Shown: in pieces, positions 25,898 through 34,446 of the stretch
Position numbering within the stretch: position 1 is the first letter of the stretch
How the letters are laid out: the number at the start of each line of letters is the position of its first letter
Source: Thermoplasmata archaeon
GTDB lineage: Archaea; Thermoplasmatota; Thermoplasmata; Lutacidiplasmatales; UBA184
DNA length: 34,446 bases
NCBI GenBank assembly: GCA_030040915.1
Contig: JASHSI010000007.1
Location: 1-34,446, forward strand
Direction: 5' to 3'
Position numbers and translations under genes: made by a program
Notes under the pieces: model-generated
Seen by the model: only the letters and a program-made list of their open reading frames with translations
What the model was told of the DNA's origin: nothing
The model's database searches: none

Positions 25898-28363
25898 TCA
25901 GCGGCCCGGTGGTCGTCGAGCGCGACGGAGGGTCCAGGCAATGACGGTGCCCGTTCCGGCGGCCGCCGCCGCGCCGAGGATCCCGAGCGCTTCGAGGGGG
26001 GTGAGCCCGAACGGTCCCGCCGCGGTGGAGGCCGGGGGCCCGACGGGTTTCGTCACGGGGGAGAAGTGGATCGCCACGGAAGCGTCGCTCCCGTTGACCG
26101 TCACCTGCCCCGAGGCCGGATGGGCCGTGTAGTTCGCCGGGCCCTCGACCGCGAACGAATAGCTCTCATTCGCCGCCTCGAAGACGATCGAACCCGAGGT
26201 GGCTCCCCTGGGTCCGAGGGGCGAAAGGGAGATCGTCCAGGGGGTCGACGGCGGGAGGCCGGTCTCCTCGAAGGCAAGCGAATACGTGACGGCGGAGAAG
26301 GTGACGGCGAGCGACCGGTTCATCGAAGACACGTCGAAGGTGCCGTTGGCGGGATCCGGCCGATACCCCGGGACCGGCGACAGGTCGTAGCTCAGGGGGC
26401 CCGGAGGGCTCGCGAGCTCGATCGAGGAGTTCGTCGAGCTGGTGACCGTGTTCCCCCAGTCGAGTCCCCAGAAGGTGCCCGGCGTGAGCCCGGTCTCGTT
26501 GATCCAGACCGGGAGCAAGACGAGCGAGAAGCGGATCGTGAGGTTGACCCCCTCCCCTTGGACCGCGATCGTGCCGGTCGGCCGGGTCGACTGGTAGCCG
26601 GGGGGCGCCTCCACCTCGAACGGAAGGTCCGTGGAGTTCGCCTCGAGGAAGGTGAGCCAGGCGTCCGTGGTCGTGTTGAGCGAACCGGAGAGGTTGACCC
26701 CCCAGGCGACGGCCAGGGGCAGCCCTTCCTCCGTGAAGTTGACCCAGAACGCCCGCTCGAACGTGACGGTCCGGGTCCCGTTGGCGCCGTCGACCCGGAT
26801 GACCCCGGTCTGGTTCACCACGACATGGGGGACCCCCCACGAGAGGGCCTCCGCACGGTACGGGTACGAGCCGTTCGCCTCCTCGTACAGGAAATCCTGC
26901 CCCGCATCGAGGATGTACCAGTTGATCCCGAAGTTGACCGCCCACAGGACGTTCGCCGGAAGTCCCACCTCGCGGACGATGATCCAGAAGACCAACCAGA
27001 GATCGAGCTCGACCGATACGTTCGTTCCGTCGACCTGGACGGTCCCGTACGTTTCGCCGTTGATGTTCAGGCTCGAATTCGACAACAGGAAGAACGTGTA
27101 CGTGCCGTTCGGTAGGTAGAAGAGTACCGACGTTCCGTTCGTCCACTCGATCCGCGGGGCCAGGTAGATCCCCCAGTACGTGCCCGCGTACAGGCTCGAC
27201 TCGGCGAGGATGACCGGGTAGGTGGGCGAGGCCGGCAGGACGAGGAGGTTGTTGGAAAGGGAGTCGGCCACGTAGAGGCCGTTGTTCCATGGATCGTACA
27301 CGTCGGCGTACGGACCCGAGCCGCCCGGGATCGTGCCCACGACCGCCATACGGGTCGCGTTGACCACGGTGACGTTCTCCTGGAACACCTCCGTCACGAA
27401 CACCTCCCCCGTCACGGGATCGTCCGCGACGCCGAGCGAGGTGTTTCCGAAGGCGAGCTCCCCCCGGACGGAACCGTTCCCCCCGTACAGGGCGGTCAGC
27501 CCCGAAGTTGTTCCCACAAAGATGTCCCCGCTCCCGGGGTCGTAGTCGATCCCCTGGGGGTCGGACCCAACCGCGACCTCCACGACGTCCGACGTGTTCG
27601 AGGCATTGAACTCGCTCACCTCGCCGGCGCCGGTGTCTGCGACGAACATCCAGCCGGTCTCGGCGTCGAACGCGATCCCCCCCGGATACGCTCCGACGGA
27701 CACCGAGCCGACCACCCGGTCCGTGTTGCCGTTGATCACCGTCGCGTTGGCGCTGTCGAAGTTGGAGACGAAGACCAGTCCAAGACCGGGGTCGAACGAG
27801 AGCCCTAGGGGCCCCGTACCGACGGCAAGGGTGCGGATCGGGGTCAACGTGGAGGCGTTCAGGATGGACACGGTGTTGGAGAAGGAGTTCGCCACGAACA
27901 GATCGTTCGTCTGGTAGTCGTAGGTGAGTCCGCTCGGGCAGCTCCCGACCGTACCCTCGCTCACCACCTGGCTCGTGAACGGGTCGACCGCCCGCACGTC
28001 GTCCGAGCCGCAATCGGCGACGAAGACGACGCCCGTGCTGTTGTCGTACGCCACGGCGTCCGGGTCGGTGCCGACGGGGATCGAGCGGTTCAGAGGGTCG
28101 GTGCCGGCGGGGGACGCCCTAGAGGGCGATGCGGTCGAGGTCGGTCCAGCTCCCTCGGATGTGGTCACAGGTTGGCTGCCCATCCGATCCGGGAGGACCT
28201 GCGAGGTCGTGCTCCCCGCCGAGGGGGGAAGAAGATGAATCGGGGACGACCGAGGGCTCGGGGCCAAGGCATGCCCCACCGGTCCACCGATCGCGCCGGC
28301 CGGCAGCCAAAGGATCGCGAGGATGAGGACGGTCCCCCAGACAGTGGTTCGGAAGGCACGCAA
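25898..28363 (-). CDS. Surface YVTN beta-propeller protein with GLP/W-type repeats and C-terminal membrane anchor
   Basis: 821 aa; signal peptide; repeats 'VAVGSDPQGIDYDPGSGDIFVG'; then 'REVGLPANVLWAVNFG', 'TEEGLPLAVAWGVNLSG', 'NETGLTPGTFWGLDWG', 'EETGLPPSTPWTISLS'; C-terminal TM LEALGILGAAAAAGTGTVIAW + RRARRPPGR. TTG start with AGGGAG SD. Confidence 0.88.
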   Translation of the reverse strand: MRAFRTTVWGTVLILAILWLPAGAIGGPVGHALAPSPRSSPIHLLPPSAGSTTSQVLPDRMGSQPVTTSEGAGPTSTASPSRASPAGTDPLNRSIPVGTDPDAVAYDNSTGVVFVADCGSDDVRAVDPFTSQVVSEGTVGSCPSGLTYDYQTNDLFVANSFSNTVSILNASTLTPIRTLAVGTGPLGLSFDPGLGLVFVSNFDSANATVINGNTDRVVGSVSVGAYPGGIAFDAETGWMFVADTGAGEVSEFNASNTSDVVEVAVGSDPQGIDYDPGSGDIFVGTTSGLTALYGGNGSVRGELAFGNTSLGVADDPVTGEVFVTEVFQENVTVVNATRMAVVGTIPGGSGPYADVYDPWNNGLYVADSLSNNLLVLPASPTYPVILAESSLYAGTYWGIYLAPRIEWTNGTSVLFYLPNGTYTFFLLSNSSLNINGETYGTVQVDGTNVSVELDLWLVFWIIVREVGLPANVLWAVNFGINWYILDAGQDFLYEEANGSYPYRAEALSWGVPHVVVNQTGVIRVDGANGTRTVTFERAFWVNFTEEGLPLAVAWGVNLSGSLNTTTDAWLTFLEANSTDLPFEVEAPPGYQSTRPTGTIAVQGEGVNLTIRFSLVLLPVWINETGLTPGTFWGLDWGNTVTSSTNSSIELASPPGPLSYDLSPVPGYRPDPANGTFDVSSMNRSLAVTFSAVTYSLAFEETGLPPSTPWTISLSPLGPRGATSGSIVFEAANESYSFAVEGPANYTAHPASGQVTVNGSDASVAIHFSPVTKPVGPPASTAAGPFGLTPLEALGILGAAAAAGTGTVIAWTLRRARRPPGR

Positions 28364-28374
28364 GGGCTCTCCCT

Positions 28375-28395
28375 ACATCTCGGGCCGCGAGATGT
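28375..28395 (-). promoter_or_regulatory. Hairpin ACATCTCG-GGCCG-CGAGATGT abutting the Shine-Dalgarno of 25898-28363
   Basis: 8-bp perfect arms; adjoining AGGGAG (complement of 28369-28374) and TTG at 28363. Confidence 0.6.
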
Positions 28396-28794
28396 CTCGC
28401 TCCAGCTTATCGTTTGTCGACTCGCTCCCGTACGATCAGATGGCATCCGCCGCCGCGGCAGCGGCCCGGACGTTCCGATAGGGGCTTACCCCTGGCGGGG
28501 TGACGGAATCGGCCCATTGGCTCCCTAGGATGCTAGTGGACCAACTGAGGGGCCGTCCGCCACGATCGATCCAGAAATGGCCGAGAAGGGTCCGACTGGC
28601 GGGGATGCAGCACCCGGTCGAAGGCGACGGGCCATTTCCACGGGCTCGGCGGAGCCTTTGCAGGGGACGGCTTGGCTCCCGAACGGCCCGTCGCCCCCGG
28701 CTCGAGCCCTCAGCCGTGAGGGTTGGGTGACGTAGGTGACCCCAAGGGCCTCGTCGAGAGAAGCTACCTATCTCGTCAACTCCGCCGAGACCAG

Positions 28795-29085
28795 TCACTG
28801 CACTGGCACGTACAGAACCGTGAGCATCTTAGAGGGATCCTTCGGGTGCTCCATCGGCCCGCAGAGGTAGACATCCCCCGGCGGTCCGCGCGGCGCCGAG
28901 CGGGCGGCTTCCAGAGCCTCGCGAGCAAACCTCGACCAGGCATTTGGCAGCTGGTCATACGATCCTAGGAGGACCCGGTAGGCTACCCGCCCCCGAACGT
29001 TCGTCCAATCCGGCAGGAGCCCGATCCGAATCCCCTTGTCGACCAGGGGATTGAACACCTTGTGCGCCGTCTCGCAGCTCGCCAT
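28795..29085 (-). CDS. Small protein resembling C-terminal half of GyrI-like/effector-binding domains
   Basis: 'RGRVAYRVLLGSYDQLPNAWSRFAREALEAAR...GDVYLCGPMEHPKDPSKMLTVLYVPVQ'. Confidence 0.45.
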   Translation of the reverse strand: MASCETAHKVFNPLVDKGIRIGLLPDWTNVRGRVAYRVLLGSYDQLPNAWSRFAREALEAARSAPRGPPGDVYLCGPMEHPKDPSKMLTVLYVPVQ

Positions 29086-29134
29086 GGCCCGTGTTTGGTC
29101 CCACCGACGGAAAGCGTTCGCGGGGGGGGCTGCC

Positions 29135-29614
29135 CTACTTTCCCGGGCCGCTCAGCTTGTCGAGCTCGTCCATCAACGAGTCGATGTCATCCGAGGGGGC
29201 CGGGGCCGCCGGGGCTCCGCCCGAGGGAGGCTCGGGGGCGCTCTCGTCGTACGGCTCGGTCGGTCCCGCTTCGGGCGGCGCCTCCTTCGTGCCGTCGGTC
29301 GAGGCGGCCCGATCGTCGAGGGCCGAGGGTTCTGGCGCGCCACCGCCCGTGCCCGATCCGCCACCCGCCGACCCTCCCCCGCCGCGCATCCGCAGGTAGA
29401 GCACGGCGCCGGCGATCACCAGGATGGCCACGACCGGTACGATGACGTAAATCCAAGGGAACGGCGCGGTGGAGGTCTGACAGTCCCCGTATTGGCAACT
29501 CGAGGTCGCCTGAACGGCGCCGGAGGCGGGTGCGACCACCGCGGCGACAATCACGCCCAGCATGGCTAGGCCCAGCACGGCGGGCGCGACTATCCTTACA
29601 GCGCGAGAAGTCAA
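29135..29614 (-). CDS. Secreted/membrane protein with signal peptide, one TM and acidic Pro/Ala-rich tail
   Basis: TTG start with GGAGG upstream; VRIVAPAVLGLAMLGVIVAAVVAPASGA; WIYVIVPVVAILVIAGAVLYLRMRGGGG; low-complexity tail. Confidence 0.65.
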   Translation of the reverse strand: MTSRAVRIVAPAVLGLAMLGVIVAAVVAPASGAVQATSSCQYGDCQTSTAPFPWIYVIVPVVAILVIAGAVLYLRMRGGGGSAGGGSGTGGGAPEPSALDDRAASTDGTKEAPPEAGPTEPYDESAPEPPSGGAPAAPAPSDDIDSLMDELDKLSGPGK

Positions 29615-29820
29615 AGGTACGCCTCCTCGCCTAAACTATGAATCGCAGGGTATATAATGCGTCCCCGCGAGAATACCGGTACGAACGAGTATTACACCCC
29701 CGGATCGGTTTTCGGTACGTTTCCGGGGCATTCTTCCGTGCCGTCACGCCGGGTGGTCCACCGAACGCGCCGTGAGCCGGAGGGGGTTGGCCGCCGGGAG
29801 TGGAGGACGTCTAGACCACG

Positions 29821-31869
29821 ATGACTTACCCGGGGCCGTCGCTCGCGCTTTCGGCCGCTGAACTGCTCCTCGCGACACTCGGGTTCGTCGCGCTAGGGGA
29901 GCTCGTTAGACGGGGGATTGCGCAGTTCTCCAGTTGGGCCCGTACCCTCAGGCCGATTGAGCGTATAGTCGTAGACCTCTACCTAGGTGGAGCGATTCTC
30001 TTCGGGATCGCCGCGCTCCCCCTCGGACTCTTTCGTTCGTACACTCCCGGGGTCCTGTTGGCCGGGGGGGTTGCGGTCCTGTGTGTGGTTCTCGTCCGGT
30101 CGCGGGTCGCCAATCGTCGAAGCGCCGATTGGCGTACCTTCCTCGACGACTTCCAGTCTGCACCCGTCCTGATCGCATTGGCCGCCGCACTTCTACTCGG
30201 CCTCATCGAGCTTTCAACAGCCAGTACCGCCCCGGCCGGAAACACGTTCGATTCGAGCCTGCTCACCTTCTACATCGCCCGCCTCGAAGCAGCGCACTCC
30301 ATACCCCTGAGCTTCGCTCCCTCGACGCAGTTCGCCGTGGTGTACCCACAAGGGACCACGGTGTGGCTCGCTTCTATACAATCGATGTTCGGCCTTCCTC
30401 CCGCTCGCACCTCGCTCCTTGCTACCCCCCTCTTCCTTGGAATGGCCCCACTCGGCGCGTACACTGTCGGGGACAGGCTCATCGGTCGCCCCGCCGCGGG
30501 GGCGACGTTCGCTGTGGTGTTTGCTTTCATTGGTTCATGGACAAGAGTCCTCGTCTCTGGAAGCAACGACTTTGTCCTGGCCTTCCCCCTCGTGTTAATC
30601 CTGATCGCCATTATCGGAGAATGGGCGAAGGAAGGAGCCCCCTCTTGGGGGAACGCTCTCTTCTTCGGGGGCCTCACCGGAGTGGCAGTCACCTTGAACC
30701 CGGCGGGCCCGATCTGGGTCTTCCTTACCCTGGCCGGCGTACTCCTCTTGAAGTGGAACGTTCGCAGCTTCCCTGCCAAATTGGCTCTGAGTCGATTCGT
30801 GGGTTCGCTGGCCCTCGGGACGGCGTTCGCCGCTCAGAGCCTATCCGAGGAAGTAACCGGCCTCGGAGGGCTCTTCCACCCTGGTATTCCCACTGGTGCG
30901 GTGGCCGCCGGAGCCCCGGCGTCCGGACTATCGGTCGCCCAGTTCGTCGGGCTCTCAGACCCGTTCCTCTTCCGGGCGACGAGCGTGTGGCTCTCGCCCT
31001 GGGCGCCCCTTCGGGACGAGCTCGCGGTGTTGATCGTCATCGGGGTCCTCCTTCTCGTCCTCTCGTCGGTCCGTGATGAGCTGACGGAACTCTGCCAGTT
31101 CGCGCGAGTGGCGCTTGCCGGAGTCGCCGCCGGGATTGGCCTTCTTGGGGCCGGGGTCCTCGCCCACGCCGAGTCCTCTGGGCTCGGCCGGCTCATCGCC
31201 CTGACGAGCCTAACGGAGACATCGATTCTGCTCTTCGCGATCTACACTATGGTTGCCGCCGTTCCTGTCTACGTGCTGATTGACTTCGCGGCAAGGGGGC
31301 TTGCTTCACGTTGGAACCGCCTCACTCGAATGGTCTCCATTCGTTCCGGTCGATATCACAGATCACATCCTACCAGGGTTGACTTGGCAGCCGTAGCGCT
31401 GTTGGCCGCCGGGCTCTTGGTCGTGCCCGGAGTCGCCTGGACCGCGGATGGCCTTTCGGGCTATGAGTCCGGTCTCTACCGTGCGTACGGTAACCTCACC
31501 GCCGGGGATTTCGCTCTGCTATCTTGGGCGGGAGCCCACCTCCCTTACAGGGCCAGGGTTCTTGTAGCGCCAGGCAGCGCTGCGGAATTCCTACCCGGGT
31601 ACGTTCCAAGCATAATCGTCCTTTTTCCCATGGTAGACGGGTTATTGGTTAATGCTTCGTACGGAGTTCTTGTGCGGGAGCTCCAGAATGGTACGCTAGA
31701 CGCCGCCGGCTCGTCCGCCTTGTCAAGTCTCTCAGTGGAGTACATCGCGATCACTGGGCAGAACACCGAACTCGACCGGCCCTTCTCACCGGATCCGTTC
31801 TTGGGGAGCCGCGCCTTCTCGCTGCTTTTTTCTCAAGGCGACGCATACCTTTTCGAGCGGACCTCATGA
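29821..31869 (+). CDS. Large polytopic membrane protein, GT-C/DUF6541-like
   Basis: 682 aa, a dozen or more hydrophobic segments, soluble C-terminal part GDFALLSWAGAHLPYRARVLVAPGSAAEFLPGYVPSIIVLFPMVDG as in membrane glycosyltransferase-like proteins. Confidence 0.72.
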   Translation: MTYPGPSLALSAAELLLATLGFVALGELVRRGIAQFSSWARTLRPIERIVVDLYLGGAILFGIAALPLGLFRSYTPGVLLAGGVAVLCVVLVRSRVANRRSADWRTFLDDFQSAPVLIALAAALLLGLIELSTASTAPAGNTFDSSLLTFYIARLEAAHSIPLSFAPSTQFAVVYPQGTTVWLASIQSMFGLPPARTSLLATPLFLGMAPLGAYTVGDRLIGRPAAGATFAVVFAFIGSWTRVLVSGSNDFVLAFPLVLILIAIIGEWAKEGAPSWGNALFFGGLTGVAVTLNPAGPIWVFLTLAGVLLLKWNVRSFPAKLALSRFVGSLALGTAFAAQSLSEEVTGLGGLFHPGIPTGAVAAGAPASGLSVAQFVGLSDPFLFRATSVWLSPWAPLRDELAVLIVIGVLLLVLSSVRDELTELCQFARVALAGVAAGIGLLGAGVLAHAESSGLGRLIALTSLTETSILLFAIYTMVAAVPVYVLIDFAARGLASRWNRLTRMVSIRSGRYHRSHPTRVDLAAVALLAAGLLVVPGVAWTADGLSGYESGLYRAYGNLTAGDFALLSWAGAHLPYRARVLVAPGSAAEFLPGYVPSIIVLFPMVDGLLVNASYGVLVRELQNGTLDAAGSSALSSLSVEYIAITGQNTELDRPFSPDPFLGSRAFSLLFSQGDAYLFERTS

Positions 31870-32031
31870 TGGGTAAGGCTTACGCGTCCTCGCAGTAAGG
31901 CAGCCAGACAGAGAAAGAGGGACGGTGAGTTCTCCTTTGGATCGGGACAGTCGATTGACAACTCAACGGACTCGATTCTTTTCTCGCCCGACCCACGTCG
32001 ACTTTTCCGTACATTGCCCGCACGCTATACC

Positions 32032-33006
32032 TTAGGGTAACTCTTCAAGAATTGTCTTAGGGCCATCGAGAGCTCTTAGAGATCTCAAGCCACGTTGGGC
32101 ACCCTCAGATCCCTGCCGCTCATCCTCGATCGGTTTGTCCAGGGCCGGCTGTTTGACGCGCTCGCAAAACCAATATTGGTTGGGTGCGCCCACATCGAAC
32201 CAGCGCTTTCGAATTTGAAGTCCCGCGCCTTCGAGGAGTATCCGGCAGGAATCTTCGTTAGGTCCGAGTGTGACCTCAATAATGACTTGCTTCGCTCTAG
32301 ACAGGCAATTAGGGCCCCCACGAAGTACCTCCAATTCGGATCCCTCCACATCAATGAGAACCCAGTCAATTCTATCCAGGCCGACTCGGCTGGCCTCAAT
32401 ATCTAGGCCTGAGGTAGGGACCAACACACTCTCGGTAGATTCGCCGGACGTTGACGGACTCCATCCCGGTAAGAGGGAAGATAGTGTGGGTGCGGACGCT
32501 GGAACGTATAGCTGTGCCATTCCGCATGAACTTGCTAGAGCCACTCGACAAAGGGTTACACCCGAGAGCTTGTTGTTCGCGACGTTCGACTCAAGCACAG
32601 CGAACGTCTCAGGGTTTGGTTCGAACGCGACTACGCGTGCCCCCAAATTGGCAGACTCGAGCGTCCAGCGTCCGGTGTGGGCCCCGACGTCGATGACTAC
32701 TTCGCCGCGGCTTGGGTGGAACCAATCCGCGACAGCTTTCTTACTGAGGGGGAGCAAGAAAGATAGGTCTTCCGTCCGCGGCCTGACAATGAATCGTAAT
32801 CCGTGCCGCCGCACTATGATCCGTCGGACGAGGAAGAAGCCAGAGCTTCTCAAAGTACTTCTGCTCGGAGACAAACGTGCCGCCGCGGCCCGAAAATAAC
32901 AATAATATAGGAAGACGGCGTCGGAGATCGAGTCAGGGAAGAGCGAGAGATACTGCCAAGCGGTTCTCCCCCATCCTCCATGCCTTTCGTTGCGCTCTCG
33001 GAACAT
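32032..33006 (-). CDS. FkbM-family methyltransferase
   Basis: 'GEVVIDVGAHTGRWTLESANLGARVVAFEPNPETFAVLESNVANNKLSGVTLCRVALAS...DWVLIDVEGSELEVLRGG'; ATG at 33006 (ORF open to 33087). Confidence 0.88.
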   Translation of the reverse strand: MFRERNERHGGWGRTAWQYLSLFPDSISDAVFLYYCYFRAAAARLSPSRSTLRSSGFFLVRRIIVRRHGLRFIVRPRTEDLSFLLPLSKKAVADWFHPSRGEVVIDVGAHTGRWTLESANLGARVVAFEPNPETFAVLESNVANNKLSGVTLCRVALASSCGMAQLYVPASAPTLSSLLPGWSPSTSGESTESVLVPTSGLDIEASRVGLDRIDWVLIDVEGSELEVLRGGPNCLSRAKQVIIEVTLGPNEDSCRILLEGAGLQIRKRWFDVGAPNQYWFCERVKQPALDKPIEDERQGSEGAQRGLRSLRALDGPKTILEELP

Positions 33007-33992
33007 TCGATACGGATTCAGAGAGGCACTACTTACTAATTGGGGTGGGTTAGTCGAGCAGCCACGAATAGGTGTCGACGGCCACAATAGGTCGGCAACT
33101 CATCCGTTATGTGGATGAGGTTGATGCCTGTGTAAGTCCGACGCCTCTGTAGAATGGTGGTGGGCGTCTCGACTTCGGCCTCTCCTACGTGGCAGGGATT
33201 CCCAAGGTCGGGAACGACGAACCTATGGCAGTGTTGATTGACTGCTTTAGGATTCATATCTCCGGAGTTTTCAAGAGCGGACGGCAAAGAGTGCCTCGCC
33301 TGTTGTGTCGGCTACTCAACGGCTCGCACCCGGCCTCTTGGGTCCAACGACGGATGGGGGTCGCATCGTCGTATGCCGTGTATCCGGCGCACAATCCCGC
33401 AGGACTTGTGGAACGAGCCGATGCACCGGGCCATGTGCGCGTTGGGAAGGGGATGGAAAGTCATGCGTCCACTAGCAACCGTGTGCACTGGCTCGTCTGA
33501 CCCGCATCCTGAAGATCCGGATAGGTTCGAGATCGAGATGGGCCTGTTGGTAAGCCTTTCCCTTCTCCGAGCGCGCCCACGCCCGACTCCAACTAGAGGC
33601 ATTCGAATGCTGAGAGGGCGCTCCGTGACGCTTGTCTGGGCGGCTAAGCCTGGGCAAGGGGGCCAGATTGCCCGATAGAGCGACAGCTTCTGCCTAGAGG
33701 ACGACGGGCTATGGGACCGTGAAGACTGCCGCTGCTACCGGGGTTGCGACCAAACCCGATGCACCGTCGTAGTGTCCCCAGCAGGTATAGCGCTCCTACA
33801 CATCCGTCCCGTCTTGCGCGAGGTGGCCAATGGTGGGGGACAATTCCGATTGAATCGGCAGACCTCTTGGATTGGACAGAGCATCGAAGCAGCTCTGTCC
33901 CATAATTCGGTGAACGGCTGATGTTCTCGGGGAGAGGTGCCCTCTTCCAGTGGAGCGGAGTCGGGTCTAAATGACCGGAATCTCTCCTCGAG

Positions 33993-34446
33993 ATGCCCGA
34001 AGACCGCCGCGCCGCCTACCGAGCCTACGATCGGGTCCGCCGGCATGAGCTGGAGATCGTCACCCGACTGCTCGAGGAGATTCTCCCCGAGATGACCAAG
34101 CCCCGAGGCTGGAGCCACCAGCCCTACGTGGGGCGTCCCGGGCCTCACCGTCGAGGTCGTCCCGAGCGTTTCCCGTGGGAACCGATGGCGAAGGCGATCG
34201 GCCTGATGCACGCGATGGGATGGGACTACCGGCAGGCCGAGGGGGAGCTCTGGGTCGCCTCCGAGATCCGACGCCAGATCGGCCTGGAGGAGGCCCCCTC
34301 GCGCATGACGCTCTGGCGCGCGGAGCGGCGGTTCCCCGAGGAGTGGCTCCACGAGCTCAACACCCGGGTCTTGGAGGCGTTCAAAAAAAACTCCGTGACC
34401 CTGGCGGAGGAGTTCGAACGGTTGCGGCGGACTCGACGGGCCTCGG
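33993..34446 (+). CDS. Partial transposase-like protein (N-terminal part; runs off window)
   Basis: Manual translation open to the edge: MPEDRRAAYRAYDRVRRHELEIVTRLLEEILPEMTKPRGWSHQPYVGRPGPHRRGRPERFPWEPMAKAIGLMHAMGWDYRQAEGELWVASEIRRQIGLEEAPSRMTLWRAERRFPEEWLHELNTRVLEAFKKNSVTLAEEFERLRRTRRAS; 'GRP..fP.e.m.kaigL....gw.YRqaE..L' resembles archaeal transposase N-termini. Absent from the ORF track because it is truncated. Confidence 0.6.
   Translation, partial: MPEDRRAAYRAYDRVRRHELEIVTRLLEEILPEMTKPRGWSHQPYVGRPGPHRRGRPERFPWEPMAKAIGLMHAMGWDYRQAEGELWVASEIRRQIGLEEAPSRMTLWRAERRFPEEWLHELNTRVLEAFKKNSVTLAEEFERLRRTRRAS

Noticed and set aside
25730-27115. 461-aa plus-strand ORF
   Set aside because: Antisense to the propeller gene; R/D/G-rich composition.
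26166-28013. 615-aa minus-strand ORF
   Set aside because: Out-of-frame reading of the 25898-28363 propeller gene; R/G-rich composition.
33735-34352. 205-aa minus-strand ORF
   Set aside because: Antisense to the transposase-like ORF, which has the more protein-like sequence.
1-34446. CRISPR array, rRNA or tRNA genes
   Set aside because: No regularly spaced repeats of CRISPR type and no rRNA/tRNA signatures found by eye.

Overview
High-GC window with archaeal character: a class III/type IV pilin-like N-terminus, YVTN beta-propeller surface proteins, TATA boxes about 25-30 nt before start codons, and small one-domain winged-helix regulators. I infer a Thermoplasmatota-like lineage; this was not tested. 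Main contents: (i) pilin-like protein plus a 1342-aa YVTN/Ig-like surface protein (0.36-5.1 kb); (ii) small enzymes: DinB-like, VOC/glyoxalase, zinc ribbon, SRPBCC (6.4-8.7 kb); (iii) a glycan/envelope block with GT4, GT-C-like, nucleotidyltransferase, 3-TM protein, wHTH, GT2, methyltransferase and GT2 genes (9-18.3 kb); (iv) two convergent toxin-antitoxin modules, VapBC-like and RelBE-like (18.6-19.9 kb), beside a decayed methyltransferase fragment; (v) a regulatory/secretory locus (21.8-24.9 kb) where a membrane protein-wHTH operon and a second wHTH gene share a near-identical promoter motif (CTTAC-N5-GTAAG, 13 bp from TATA) and flank a secreted protein with a very aromatic, Cys-containing tail; (vi) a second YVTN protein with F-x-E-x-GLP-x-x-x-x-W repeats (25.9-28.4 kb); (vii) a lower-GC stretch with a large membrane protein, an FkbM methyltransferase and a transposase-like ORF running off the right edge, which carries an in-frame A-AAA-AAC slippery site. 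The best candidate for an undescribed system is (v). All functional calls come from reading the sequence; no searches were run.
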